64,000 nucleotides of DNA from Sinohyriopsis cumingii (GCA_028554795.2 JAPYKE020000562.1:108955-172954); one strand, 5' to 3'; positions 10,223 through 25,466 are shown, numbered from the stretch's first letter. The notes: generated from the sequence alone by a model not told the origin. Numbers and translations are program-made.

Positions 10223-10923
10223 CCAATATCAATCTTCATAAATTTAAATTACAAATATAAGAGATACATACAAAACTAAGATATTCCTTCACTTACCAAC
10301 ATCATACATTTGTACATTTGTAGTACCGCTCCGGTGGCCAAGTAGTTAGAGCGTCCGCCTCGGATGCGGGAGGTCGTGGGTTCGATCCCCGGCCAAGTCA
10401 TACCAAAGATTTACAAAAATTAGTTAGTTATCATGATTTTTTTCGATATTTAATTATCCGTATTATATTCTAAAAGGTAGAAATTATACAAATGTATATG
10501 TGTGTGTGATGTGATTTGGATTTTTAACGTAGCTTTAACAATTTTTCAGTCATGTCGCTACGATGTCTGCAATGTGGAGGTTTATAGTGATGTCTAGCAC
10601 TGTGGCATCATGCCGCAGACATGTAGCATGATGTCTCACCCAGTCACATTATCCTGACACTGGGCCGACCAGTCCTAACACTGACCTCTTAATGCTGAGC
10701 GCCAAGCGAGGGAGCTGTTAGTGCCATTTTTGTAAATCTTTGGTATGACTTGGCCGGGGATCGAACCCACGACCTCCCGCATCCGAGGCGGACGCTCTAA
10801 CTACTTGGCCACCGGAGCGGTACTACAAATGTACAAATGTATGATGTTGGTAAGTGAAGGAATATCTTAGTTTTGTATGTATCTCTTATATTTGTAATTT
10901 AAATTTATGAAGATTGATATTGG
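10223..10923. repeat. Perfect 198-bp inverted repeat with 305-bp spacer
   Basis: The left arm 10223-10420 and right arm 10726-10923 are exact reverse complements when compared base by base. Each arm holds a tRNA-like SINE head plus ~100 bp of its 5' flanking DNA. The spacer holds the remaining SINE body. Because the flank is copied with the SINE head, this is an inverted duplication of one locus, not two independent insertions. Identity without any change implies a recent event, gene conversion or an assembly artefact. Confidence 0.9.
10501..10822 (-). mobile_element. Complete tRNA-derived SINE (SINE-A)
   Basis: The minus strand begins with a tRNA-like head carrying a pol III A box (tggccaagtag) and a perfect B box (GGTTCGATCCC). 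The body includes 'cgcttggcgctcagcattaa' and the segment ending in 'gctacgttaaaaatccaaa', followed by CA-rich sequence. The head has an anticodon-like CGG, but the 5' and 3' ends cannot form an acceptor stem, so this is not a tRNA gene. The head and its flank are repeated in inverted form at 10223-10420. Other copies: 4478-4665 and 36241-36520. Confidence 0.8.
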
Positions 10924-13598
<2,675 letters not shown>

Positions 13599-15164
13599 CT
13601 TTTCTTCTATCTCCTATTTCTTTCTTTTGCATGTTTCTCTGTCGGATAAATATGTAAGAGTTAATAATTTTTTATATTAGCATTTGTGCTGGGTGTTTTG
13701 CTTTGTGATTGCAAATTGTTCGACTCCTGAGGAAGAAGGTGTTTTTAACCTCAAAACACTCGGCAACTGTTTTGTACTTGCGCCATTTATTACTCCCGTT
13801 TAAAAATATAAACAAAGATTCATGAAGCCGGATGATGTCTGTAGAAAATGTATCGCCATATATTCATGTTAGTGGCTGAATTAAGGTTTTTGGTTATATG
13901 GTTCTGATGAATAAATCAATATTTTCATGTAAAATTCGATGCTGAGCAAAGTCTACAACATTTATAGGGCACAATATAACCTGGATTTGTTTGACTGATT
14001 ATCTCGTCCACGTAGCTCCCAATCTGTTATATTTCTTCGAATGCAAACCAGCTGAAATTACCTGGAATCCTATCACTCTTTTTATAACGACCATTTATAT
14101 TGACTATCACACTTGGCGATGAACTAAACAGAGGGACAGAGACAGTAAAACTTCACACGTGGATTATTCATGTTATTGATCTATATATTATATATATTTT
14201 ATTTCTATCACATACAAATACACATATTTGCCCTTTGGAAGCAGTTGAGATTGAATATAGGTGACTGTGTATTGACATAGTGAATGAACTCATCCTTTCC
14301 GAGTGTGTCCGCTACAAAATATAGTGTCTTTTATGCCTATTCACAATCACCTTGTCCAATTGATTAGTAGATCTGTTTAGTTTCTTTATGTTTTCACCTT
14401 GATTATATCAATATTATGACAAACTTATGATTTAAACATAAACGAATGTTTTAATGCAGAAAGCTGTGAAGTACAAATACTTAACGCTCAGTCGTTTACG
14501 TACAAGCGCATGGAAGAAGGTGTGGCATATAAACTAAGCAAAATAATAATGAACCGACAAGAGGTAATTAAATAATTTCATATATATATACAGTTTATCT
14601 AAGTCATTATTCTGTTTTAAATAACATTGCTACTGACCATCACATTGTTTCTCTCAGTTTGTGTTGCTCTCTCTGTATCACTCCCTGTCTCTGTCTCTGT
14701 CCTTGTCCGTCTCTCTGTCTCTCTTTCTCTCTCCCTTCCTTTGCTCGGTTTGGTTTAACATTTACCATCATTCATATCTTACTACAATGGTCGATCGATC
14801 GAGAGAGAGAGAGAGAGAGATGTGGTTTTTGGACATATTCATATTTAATTACTAATAATCGAACAATATAATAGAGTGAAGAAACAACAACAGCAACAAT
14901 AAAGTATGAAATACATTACAGTATGTGTGCCTTGTAACCCAAAAAATTTACCGCATATATTTTCGACAGGTTATTGCAACTTTGTATCATTAATTGTATA
15001 AACACTGTTGATAAATCCCAAGGAAAGTGTACACATGCTGTTACGTCGAAGCATATTCTTGTAAGTTACTTTGTGTAGGTTCAGTTTCAAGGCTTTCATC
15101 CAGCCAAAATTCCTTTTACATCTCACCATAGATTTCTGCGTATTTTTATTTTGTCCCTTTTGCA

Positions 15165-15184
15165 TGGGGCGGGGGGGGGGGGGA
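15165..15184 (+). repeat. Poly-G tract
   Basis: ggggc followed by 13 or more G. It could form a G-quadruplex. Confidence 0.9.
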
Positions 15185-16940
15185 GCAGAAAGGATTTCGG
15201 TGAAATTGTGTACCATATTAAATTCATTTAGAAAATGAGGACTATCATTATTTGTATCGCTATTTTCATAAATCACTTATGATTAATGAGTGGAAATTCA
15301 TGATTGATCTATAGCCCTAGAATCAACAGCATACAGTTTCATGAAAATTTTTTTATTATGCGTATTATTGCGCCATGGGCAGATCACAATGTAATATACC
15401 AATAGTATTGGTATATCAAATTGCTTTAAAGCAAAACTTTAAAAACAATGTTTTTTGTAATGTATGTTGTTTTAGCTAGGCTCATCGTTAGGCTAAGACA
15501 CAAATTACGTTCTTATATTAAAAACATCAATTCCATGGACTATTTTATGATGGAAAACAGTGGGTGTCTGTACACATGAGTTAAATAATCAGACAAATAC
15601 ACAAAATAGAAACTGTCTTGATACAAGCAACTAAGTGTCTATTTTCTATTGTCATCAGATTTTAAATTTTTATAAAAGTAATCAAAGATCTGAGTGACCT
15701 CGTCTTAAAAGTACGTAGAGGCAGATTGTTTTGACCTACTTACAGGCAGAGGACAAAGGATAAAATCCAAGCTTAGCGGATATCAAAGTCGTCTTAGATT
15801 AGAATGAGTGGAAGGGTTAGTAAAGGACATACGGAATGAGAATTATATGCGTGAATTACCAGCATACAGTTTTACATCGATATTTGTCTCAGGTGGAAAA
15901 TACCATGTTAAATTTTCACTGCACCTGTAGTTCGGTAGTTTCCGTGAGTAAAGAATGTACGGAAATTCCCGAGCAATCCTGTTACGATTTTAATGATATT
16001 AAACTCATATTTTCATTCTTCGTAACATATATTTACAAAGAATAATACTGATTTTTCTACAAAATAGATATATTTGCTACAAAATAATTAGAATGCTACA
16101 AATATAAATTATATTTATGAATAATTATTACATCTTTGACACGTCATGAGGCCGAATGGAAAGTTGCGAAAAATATTCGCGCCAAATTCAACGTTTGGAA
16201 CAATTTCGTAATAGAAAAATGAAAGCAAATTGTCGTTGTTTTACGTTATTTGATAAAGTCAATGAATATGTTAAGTATTTGTTTGTATGACCGCCAATCA
16301 TGTAAAAACAATTCAGGGGAGCAGCTGCTGTCTATTTGGAATTGAGCGTAATTTATCTAGACTACCACATGTTTTCTTTTCATGAGTCAGTGTGTATAAT
16401 GTTTAGTGGCCGTCTCTGATACATACATTGTCCAGAATTTTGCATCCTACTAAAAATGCAAAATTTAAGACATTCACATAACGTTAAACTCTTGCAAACA
16501 AATGTAAAACATGAAGTAAATAAAACGTATGAGAGGTAAAAATGCTACTAGTTTGTACTGACATGCAAAGTAAAACTTGTGTTGCCCCAAAAGTGAAATC
16601 TCTGACCCATGTCACCTTGCTCTGTTTACAGTTCATCCTATCATTAGGCATGCAAAAAATCGAAATAAACTTTGACGAAGTTCTCTGCATGTTTATCATA
16701 GAAGATACCTTATATCAGAATATAATTAAAACTTTATTTGGATACACTGGAAAGTTCAGTACAATTTCGAGAATATATAGGGAAACAATTGTATAATCAG
16801 TTGTTTCTTGGATACAACAGAGGGAAGGAGGGGTACATGAGCTTTATTTCTGCCAATATGAGTACACCCCTGGATTCACAAACCTGAATACTCCAAACGG
16901 CTTACATGTTTCATTAACAGTTTGTTTGTTTGTTAGTTTG

Positions 16941-16990
16941 CGGGGGGCGGGGGGGGGGGGGGGCTGGGGGTAGTTGGGGGGCTTGTGGTG
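16941..16990 (+). repeat. G-rich tract, G-quadruplex candidate
   Basis: Several runs of five or more G within 50 bp, following a (TTTG)n stretch. The number of runs exceeds the usual four-tract rule. Confidence 0.85.
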
Positions 16991-17758
16991 GTATAACAAA
17001 TATTTAGAGTTCAATATTCTAAAATAGAAAATAAGTTCATAATAACGGTATCATATGATTTATTATGAAAATTACTCCTAATTTCGTGGTCATGTACATT
17101 TGATTGGAATGGTTAAGTAACGTTTACATTATCTGTATTTTGTGACGTCACAAAGAGGTAAGCACAAATAAGGCTTATTCATAGAGAATTAGGGTGGACG
17201 AGGTCTATTTACGTTCTGTCCTTTAAAGATGCAAATAATATTTTTTGTAAGTTTAAAAACTAAGATTTCTTTTCTATTTTAGTATCTATATGATAAATTT
17301 GTATGTGTCTTTTATTTTGTTTCAAAATCTATTTTAAATAGGATTTTCAGGATGTTTTGAAGTAACGTTCAACCCATTATTTTGCTGAACCGACTAGTAC
17401 TAAAATAACAACTCGTCCACACCAATATTGTTCGCATTAATAACTAACACTTACCATACAAATATCAATAAGTGAGAATTTCGTGAACTCTTGCGAAACT
17501 CGATGCATCATTAGGTAAATTATCTAAATCAAATAAAACAATTCAAACGCAATCTCTGTTTCATGTGTTGTGATGATTTGTGTTGCAAATACAAAAATCT
17601 ACTACAGGTCAATCACAAGTTGTTGGTTTGAACTCTGTATGCAAGTCGTTACCAATACAAAGTGTTCAAACGTTGTGTGGTGATACCTAATTGTTAAAAT
17701 TTATTAGTTCACCAACTCTATATATTTTCGAGAAACAAAAGTCTAATCAACATTTCAG

Positions 17759-17875
17759 ATATATGACGTCAGCGGCAAAGGATTGACCGACACGATCTTC
17801 TTGGAGTTTGTGGGCGGGTTCCTATTTACATTTTTAGTCATATTTGTGGTTGTGTTCATTGCTGTCCTCGTTTAA
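17759..17875 (+). CDS. Possible terminal exon of a membrane- or GPI-anchored protein
   Basis: A splice acceptor (aatcaacatttcag) ends at 17758. Only phase 0 is open from there and it runs 38 codons to TAA at 17873-17875. The peptide starts IYDVSGKG, then becomes a long hydrophobic segment (FVGGFLFTFLVIFVVVFIAV) reaching the C-terminus. That shape suits a GPI-anchor signal or a tail anchor. No upstream partner exons could be identified in 10.9-17.7 kb, so the gene it would belong to is unknown. The closest analogy in the window is the last exon of the ZP gene at 45.7 kb, but the sequences do not match. Chance cannot be excluded. Confidence 0.35.
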   Translation: MYDVSGKGLTDTIFLEFVGGFLFTFLVIFVVVFIAVLV

Positions 17876-17995
17876 ATTTTAATAATCATAAGCTACGAAT
17901 TATATTTAAGAAATGACTTTGTTGCATTGATTTTTATGTCCTTAATGAATGTAAAGTGCCACATGATACGTGTATTTTCCGTTTCTTATTGTTAT

Positions 17996-17998
<3 letters not shown>

Positions 17999-18064
<66 letters not shown>
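17999..18064. repeat. (TA)33 microsatellite
   Basis: Uninterrupted TA dinucleotides. The DNA from here to the hAT element at 18593 shows no gene. Confidence 0.95.
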
Positions 18065-18065
<1 letters not shown>

Positions 18066-18592
18066 TCAGTAGCTATACAAGTTCTACCCACCTCCTCATT
18101 GCAGTGATTGGAAATAGTTGACGACATGACAAAGATAAAAATTAGAAGAGTGTCAGCATTTAGTTGGAATGCTTTTAATCTTAAAGTCAAGATAATTGAA
18201 GTTTATTATTTTGTCTCAGAAGTAATCAAATATCAAAACTGTTAGGTTTTCTATCAGGTATTGCCCATGTGTTCCAAACTGAAGCAATGATGTATTTTTA
18301 GTGTGAGTTATATATAGGCAATATACTCATCAATTCACGTTCAGCAACAATGAAATGATAATATACTTATGGTTTAAAGATGAAGACATTGTCATGGGAA
18401 GAATAGATAATTATTTTTCACAATTAATAATCAATTTTCACAATATTTACACAAGAATTACATAGTGGATCTGAGTACGCTATCGGTATATTTTTTTAGA
18501 TGCGTTAGTTTAATATCCGTAAACTTTAATTATGAAACGCGCGTGATAACTATTACATTATATATTTATATTTACCTGGTCTTGATCTATTG

Positions 18593-19952
18593 CAAGGATC
18601 GGCAACCCATGGCACAGGTGCTCGACGCGAGCTTGATGTTGAGAAGAAAAGAAAAAGAAAATAATCTAAAGGAAAAAAATCATACAGAGTGACAAATATA
18701 CCTCATATTACCCCCAATAACGGTTTTGACATAGGACTCTCTCTTTCATAATATATAAGAGAGAACGTACAGAGCTTCAAATACATCGTTCCACCCATGA
18801 CTTTCTATTTACACGACCATACTATACGGTTTGTTTTACGCCTGAGATATTTTTCTATTCATCAAGGCATTATTGAATTTTCTGCGTTGTACCAAACTGA
18901 AATTACAGGCTCCGACACATGCGATTTTCGCGAATATTTACTCTGAGACAAGTGTATGCACATGTGAAAACCGGTGACAAGAGCTACATGTAATAATAAT
19001 AATAATAATAATGACTTTGTATAGCGCCTAATCTTTAGAAGCTCTAAGCGCTTTACAACATTAGACAACACATATAAGATAAAAAAAAACATAATGATAT
19101 GATTATAAAAACAAACACCATGAAATTAGAAAACATTAAAAAGCATGCTGAGAATATTTACCATGTACCATGTTTACGACTCTACGATGCATCCCTTCTT
19201 GAATTACAGAACAGTGGTAGATGCAAAAGTATGTTTTTACTTATCATTAACTCGATTCAACTTTAGGAATCGTGTTCCGTGCAAGAATTAGACATTGTAT
19301 TCTTCATTGCACATACATTGTATATATGCGATTCTATTTTAAAAATAGGTAAACTATGCGGCACACACGTCAACGCAGAAATATGATTGGCTCAAAACGT
19401 TATACTTATTGGCACACGAGCTCGGACTTGTCTCAGAGTAAAAATTCGCGAAAATCGCACGTTTCGGAACCCGTAACTTCAGTTTGGTACAACGCAGAAA
19501 AGACAATCACGGCTTGATGGATCAAAAAATATCTCAGGAGTTAAACAAGCCATATAGTATGGACGTGTGCCTTTAACGACGGAAATAGCAGAAGGAAATC
19601 GATGGTCATGGGTGGAACGAAGTATTTGGAAGTCACGTGCCTTTTCTCATATATTATTTCAGAACGGGTCATGGGGGTAATCTAAGGTATTTTTGTCACT
19701 CTGTATGATTTTTCCTTTAGATTATTGTTATTTTTCTTCTTCTTCTCAACATCAAGCTCGTGTCGAGGACCTGTGACCCACGGCACTCGTGCGACAAGGT
19801 TGCCCGTCAAGAGGTTTTGTGTAGAACGCTAAGTGCAGCCAAAAATCTCGATTTTAACAGTGTTAATCTCATACTGGTGGCACGCGCTCGTTCATTTTGT
19901 AATTATTCCGGTAAAAAGTGGCACGCTATGTAAAATAGATTGCCGACCTCTG
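18593..19952. mobile_element. Non-autonomous foldback hAT transposon with exact 8-bp target duplication
   Basis: The termini are inverted: left CAAGGATCGGCAACC and right, read inwards, CAGAGGTCGGCAATC. This is the CAGNGGTCGGCAA-type end typical of hAT elements, followed by 'tggcacaggtgctcg' / 'tggcacgcgctcg' motifs. The 8 bp atctattg occur directly outside both ends (18585-18592 and 19953-19960), the expected hAT duplication. Inside, ~340-bp arms (about 18619-18955 and 19425-19765) are imperfect reverse complements, so the copy would fold into a long hairpin. It carries no transposase. A LINE tail sits in the loop (18991-19163). Confidence 0.85.
18991..19163 (-). mobile_element. 3' tail of a CR1/L2-type LINE, strongly 5'-truncated
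   Basis: On the minus strand, sequence from 'aatattctcagcatg' to 'taaagcgcttagagcttcta' and 'aggcgctatacaaa' matches the 3' end of the LINE at 63045-64000, and is followed by a (TTA)n microsatellite. Only the 3' untranslated region is present. It lies inside the hAT element and therefore inserted after it or was copied with it. Confidence 0.8.
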
Positions 19953-20723
19953 ATCTATTGTGTCTCGCACATAACCCCGATACCCAGGTACACTACGCTG
20001 TGATGTCCTATAACATCCTATAACCTTAAGGCATGTTCTCAACCTTCCATCGTACATGACATTTTACATTCGTGCCATAAAGCATGACATGTCAGTATGT
20101 GTGCTCTGTGTGAAGCTACCCTATTCATTCTTACGTTTGTATCTATTCTGAAAGTCCGGTTTATCATCCACGCACTTCTTAAAACGACACAATGTTATCA
20201 ATCCCATCGCGCTGACATGCAGCGGTGGGAGTATTCACATTTTGTAAACATGTGCATACTTAATGATACTTTGTAAATTATTTCCTCGTGTTTCCATTAA
20301 ATTCAAAAAATGGAATTATTTGATCTTTATGCCACCGTACTTTCTTTTTAAAGCAACTCTATGAATTCATACAACATGTAATATAAAAGGTATTGCGATC
20401 TTGAGTGATCTTGGCCCATATCTTATTAAAAAACGAATTTTGTAAAATTATATTTTATCATGTTTTTCAATAAAAAGTATAAAGCAATAGATATTAATGG
20501 CTTTTAACTACTATACTCCAGTATGCGCCTGAAGTCTTACACATTCAATTAATAATTTGTCGTTTCGCAAGAAAATATTAAGCAGAACAACATAAAAAAT
20601 TTCAATTATGGTGTTCTGTCATGTTATCTGAAATAGTAACAGTATCACGATGGTTATCATTCAGAATTGGAAATCGTAAAATGTACGCTTCATCGGAAAA
20701 CGTATATGATATGATGATTAAAT

Positions 20724-20724
<1 letters not shown>

Positions 20725-20783
<59 letters not shown>

Positions 20784-20799
20784 CACACACACACACACC
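20725..20799. repeat. (CT)n-(CA)n microsatellite
   Basis: ~34 bp CT followed by ~40 bp CA with one interruption. From 19961 to 22370 no gene is supported. Confidence 0.95.
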
Positions 20800-21455
20800 A
20801 TTATACTATGCTGGTTGAATTGAGTTTATACGTTCTTAATATACATATATTTAATTAGGATGCGATTTAAAGAAACGACATAAACAATAAAAATGATATA
20901 ATTAAGAAAGAGAAAAGACATGTATTGAGCTGTGATGTTGAATAGACTTTATAAAATAAGGCATGAATCAGTTAAATGAATATCTAGATATGCGAAATTC
21001 AAGTTCAACAAATATCTTCTTCCATTTTGACCCAGGTGTAACAGCCTCTGTACATAAACAGATTTGATAACAATTATATGATAACTTCCACTTGTTGGCA
21101 CACCCTATATATAATAATAATAATTATACCAGGAATACTTGTACAAGGAATCCAACGTCAGCACCACTCCTCAATATCACTATTGTCAATCACGTGCCCA
21201 TTTTGATAATGTATACATATGGCCCCATGGGGAGCAATTAGACTTTGTTAAACTAGCGGTGCCTTGACTTGTTATATGCCTCGCATGCCCATTCATTTAC
21301 AAAGAATGTTTTCAATCTATCTTAAGTGTGTTGTGTATATGACTCCATGAATAAAATTAAAAAGTAAAACCTTCATTCCAAACAATTGTATTGATCATTA
21401 GATTCCACGTGTCCCTCTTATCATCTTCTTCACCAGTATTGTCCGTCCCATATTG

Positions 21456-21456
<1 letters not shown>

Positions 21457-21497
<41 letters not shown>

Positions 21498-21530
21498 TTT
21501 ATTGTTGTTGTGTTTATTATTATTATTATT
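21457..21530. repeat. (TTA)n microsatellite
   Basis: TTA trinucleotides with short TTG and TTTTA breaks. Both strands give long homopolymeric (L, I) translations that are not genes. Small (GA)n at 21720 and (CA)n at 21860-21892 follow. Confidence 0.9.
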
Positions 21531-22374
21531 TGAAGTTTTATTGTTTTACAAACTAAACAAAACAATCTGTGTACAATATGAAAGCGAATAAAAATAATTA
21601 TGTTCACTCTACACTTAACAATGAAAAAATATGAATTAAAATGTATCAAATAAAATTCAGTGGCTTTACAATATATGGCAGTTTTGGAATAGAAACTTCT
21701 AAGACAAACGTTTCAATTTTCAGAGAGAGAGAGAGAGAGAAAATAGAGAAAGAGATAGTTGGGGGTGGGTGAAATGGATGAAGTAACTTCTCTTCCTAGT
21801 CTTGATTCATATGATATATACTTGATGTTGATGAAGAAATAAAGCGAGATATGGCTGCGAACACACACACAGACACACACACACACACACACGTTCATGC
21901 ATATACCATAAATTTGACATTTTTCATAATATAATCCAAAATGCACTTGTTTGAATTCACAATAATCCCCAGTTATGTTTGTATCCGAGAGTATTGTTTA
22001 TGTGCAGTATGTATTTCTTTCGAGAAAAAAAAAAATTTTGAATAAATAATTTCACCCAAATCAAAATACTGAACACATCAAATACTAATGACTCTGCTTA
22101 AGATTGTACAGCGTACACGTATAATTGCTAGATAAGCAAGATTATTAGGTCCTCTATTTGACCCATGTCAAAATTACTATTTTCTATTTACTATGGCTTG
22201 ATGGAAATTGTTCAATTCTGGAACATTATGTTACTAACATTATAATATATGATATGGTAAACATCAGGTAGACTAGGTACCTCTAGTAAATGTATTTGCT
22301 TCTGTTGATAACGATCCTAATATTAAACCCACAATAATATAACCATATAAGTAACTTATCAGCATTTACCAAAA

Positions 22375-23180
22375 CAGTCATAATGCGGCCAGCTATCGGC
22401 CAGTCTCCTTGTCTTAAGTCTCTTTCAATCGACTGGAGCACCTGATTCTCCAAAGAATTTTTCCGGACAAGGAGAGCATCATAACTGTTGAGCAGGAAGG
22501 CTTCGGTCATGGCTGCAGCACTTGAGAACAAGTCCATGCCCTGACTACGTTGGTTGAAAATGTTTTACAGAGGAACCTTAAAACTGGAGTCGTTTGCCTT
22601 GATCTAACTGCTGAATATGGCAAGATCTGGCATGCAATGCTGTTGTCGAAATTTATAGAGCCCTTGATACTTGACACTATCGAACTATTCCTTCGCGACA
22701 TGTGCTTCAGATTTCACAGCTCGTTGAGACGTCAGACTAAATGACTCGCACACGGGTCTGTTCTTTTGTCAATATTATTCAGTGTTCATATCAATGACTT
22801 TCCTGAAACACAGTTGCGCAAGTTCATATATAGATACGACATTGCTCAAGACACATAACGTCGCTCGTTTACTGAGCTTGATGAGGTATTATAGAAGGAC
22901 CTGGATGAAAGGACGGACTTCTTCATGAAATGGCGCATACAGCCAAGCACAACAAATACGATCTTCAGCATCTTCTGTCTTAACAATACAAATGCGGACC
23001 GTGAGTTTTGCTTCCACCTTAATGGACAGCACATAAAACACGACCCGACACCAACATACCTTGGTTTAACTCTGGACAGATCACTGACAATCTACGATCA
23101 ACTGAAGAAGACTGCAGCAAAACTTATCACTCAAAACAACCTACTCCGCAAATTGGTAGGTTTAACCAGGGGCGCTAATT
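22375..23180 (+). mobile_element. LINE reverse transcriptase fragment, first part (interrupted)
   Basis: Plus-strand translation shows a decayed RT: SYRPVSL (~22390), a GFGHG region, CLDLTAEYGKIWHA (~22597-22640), then HGSVLLSILFSVHINDFP (~22750-22800). The catalytic YADD has become YRYD (~22832). LKHD-like HIKHDPTPTYLGLTLDRS (~23025-23080) and RKLVGLTRGAN (~23150-23180) follow. Several stops and shifts are present (for example stops near 22415, 22740 and 22858). The 5' end and endonuclease are missing. The reading is cut at 23180 by the element at 23187-25460 and resumes at 25467. Jockey/I-like in style; clade not certain. Confidence 0.8.
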
Positions 23181-23186
23181 CTAAGA

Positions 23187-25460
23187 AGTAGTGAAAGGGG
23201 ATATTTTAGAGCAAATAAGAACATATAAGAAAAAACACCCTGGGAACGTTTAGGGACAAGGATAATTTAAAATATATAGGGACAATAGGAATAGGATAGG
23301 TAAGGTGACGTCACGGTACTGACGATTAGCAACAATGTTTTCAAGAAGCTGACCTGAATTGACCAAACAGCGGATGGGGTTGGGGGGGGACCTACAACGG
23401 TTGGCAGAAACGGGACTGGCGGGACCGAGACAGAGATAACATAGACAACAAAGAACCAACAAACAACTATACAATTAACTAAATAATTTTTAGGCAAGGA
23501 AGCGAATCTTTTGTATTTTTTTCCAGTTCTTCCTAAATTTCCTGACTTTATCAAGCATTCCTTTCTTCTTTTATTTATTTCTCTGGCATCCAGTCAGGAT
23601 GGTCTATCAATCTAAATTTCTCCTGCATCTTCATCCAGTTTTCATTTAGTCAGTCGAATTCCTGTTTCTTCTTTCTATTTCTTTATCCTTTATTTCTTTA
23701 GACCACCTGTCTTTTATCTTCTTCACTTTTTCTTCAAACACTTTTCTCATTAGTTTTTCTGCTCTCAATACCTGGTCCAACCCCCACTTCACAAAGGACT
23801 ACTCTGTCCAATTCAATATATCTTCTAAGAAAGCACCTTACTTTCATCACATTATCAAGGGCTTCCTTCAATGTGCCCACCCTGACATATGTTGGTTAAA
23901 TAAAGCCTTGTAACTTGTCTACTTCCTCTTCGATCATGCCTTGTGCTAATTTCCCGGTTACTTTCGGGCTGGTCACATAGCTTTCACAAAGTCTTTGGTA
24001 ACTGAATACGTCCATTCATGTTGCAGCCTTTCCACCACATAGGCGACATCCACCATCCAGTACCAACTGTCCTATAACTGGTTAAGCAACTCCATTGTCA
24101 TATTTTATCATATGTAGAACGCTTTGACTTTATATTTGTCAAGCACGGACGTGAATTAAAACGTCCACAACACCCACTTCACATATTATCTACTATCCAT
24201 ATACTGGGAAGGAAACAATACCAAGGAAGGAGAAAAACAAACCCATACTATACTATCCAAAAAACCCATATATACTATCCACACACCGGAAAGAAAAAAT
24301 ACAAACCCAACTATACTATTCACACACGGGAAGGTGACATAACAAACCACAATCTACTATCCACAGACGGGAAGGAGAAGAAAAAAAACAACATACTATC
24401 CACAGACGGAAAGAAGAAAAAACAAATCCAACATATACTATCAAAAAACCCAATATATAATATCCACACAAGGGAAGAAAAAAAAAACAAATATACTATC
24501 CACACACGAGAAGGAGAAAAAAAACTAACCAAATATATACTATCAAATAATCCCAATATCTCATATCCACACACGGGAATGAAACAATCCAAACACTTAT
24601 TATACTATGCTATCCACAAACCACAAATATACTATCAACACAAAGGTGAGAAGAAAAAACAAAGGATACAAAACCACAATATCTACTATACACACAAACG
24701 TACGCGAACAGTTACAAACCCCAAAATATACTACTCACACAATGGAAGGAGAAAAACAAAACCAAAATATACTATCCACACACAAGAAGGAGAAAATTAC
24801 CACAACATCTACTATCGACACAAACGTACGCGAACAGTTACAAACTCCATAATATACTAACCACACCAGAAAAAGAAAAAGAAACCCAAATTATACTATC
24901 AAAAATCCCAATATCTGTTATCCACACACGGGAAGGAGAAAAACAAACCCTTACTATACTATCCACAAAACCAAAATATACTATCCACACATGGGAAGGA
25001 GAAATAAACAAACCCATCGATTAAAAACCAACCACGAAAGAGAAAGGTTGCAAGAAGAAGAAAAAAAACCAGACAGTTGGTTTCATCAAGAGCACTAGAG
25101 ACGGTACTGTGCCGTTAGGAAACGTACATACTCCAGAAAACCATTCTCTCTGTCACTTTTACTTTGTCGTTGACCACGATATCTGCCGACCCTGATTTAA
25201 CACGATTTTCTTCATTTGATATTTTAAAAAAAATACTAAATCTATTTTTAAAAGAACTACCCTTTTACGACAGCCGCTTCGATGTCTCGTCCTGCTCTTA
25301 CAAATGTTGCTGCACCAACAAAGGTGATCTTTTATAATCCCAAAGTATAGTCCTACCCATGTTAAAATTCCCCATATTAAATTCCTCTTGTCCCTAAACG
25401 TTCCCAGTGTGTTTTTCCTTATATGTTCTCATTTACCCTAAAATATTCCCCTTCACTACT
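23187..25460. mobile_element. Polinton-like short element (fossil) with AG-starting TIRs and 6-bp target duplication
   Basis: The ends are inverted repeats of ~85 bp beginning AGTAGTGAA and sharing, among others, 'gaacatataag' and 'gggaacgtttagggacaag'. Outside lie ctaaga (23181-23186) and ctcaga (25461-25466), a 6-bp duplication with one difference. It splits a LINE exactly between GAN and TL of a conserved block, so the insertion borders are secure. AG termini plus 6-bp duplications are Polinton/Maverick traits, but the 2.27-kb length means at most a broken, non-autonomous derivative. Content: a minus-strand coiled-coil-like remnant (~23550-24000) and a tandem array (24180-25020). No capsid, polymerase or integrase seen. 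Moderately old by terminal-repeat divergence. Confidence 0.6.
24180..25020. repeat. Tandem array inside the short element
   Basis: The motifs 'actatccacacacgggaagg' and 'gagaaaaacaaaccca', often followed by 'atatactatcaaaaaaccc', recur about 15 times with irregular spacing. One sub-block with 'acacaaacgtacgcgaacag' is duplicated at about 24693 and 24819. Open frames on both strands here are by-products of the repeat. Confidence 0.85.
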
Positions 25461-25466
25461 CTCAGA

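Noticed and set aside
10325-10393. A tRNA gene with anticodon-like CGG
   Set aside because: A and B boxes are good, but the 5' and 3' ends cannot pair as an acceptor stem, and the same head occurs attached to SINE bodies; it is a SINE head.
13727-13775. A third hammerhead-like motif (ctgaggaag ... caaaacact)
   Set aside because: The layout is similar, but the core CUGAUGA and GAAA are both lost; too weak to report as a ribozyme.
21391-21649. Leucine-rich and isoleucine-rich ORFs
   Set aside because: They arise from a (TTA)n tract on the two strands.
24320-24860. Overlapping ORFs of 81-93 codons on both strands
   Set aside because: They are translations of the tandem array (repeated YYTHK or FFFSPSVD-like strings) and shift with the repeat, not conserved proteins.
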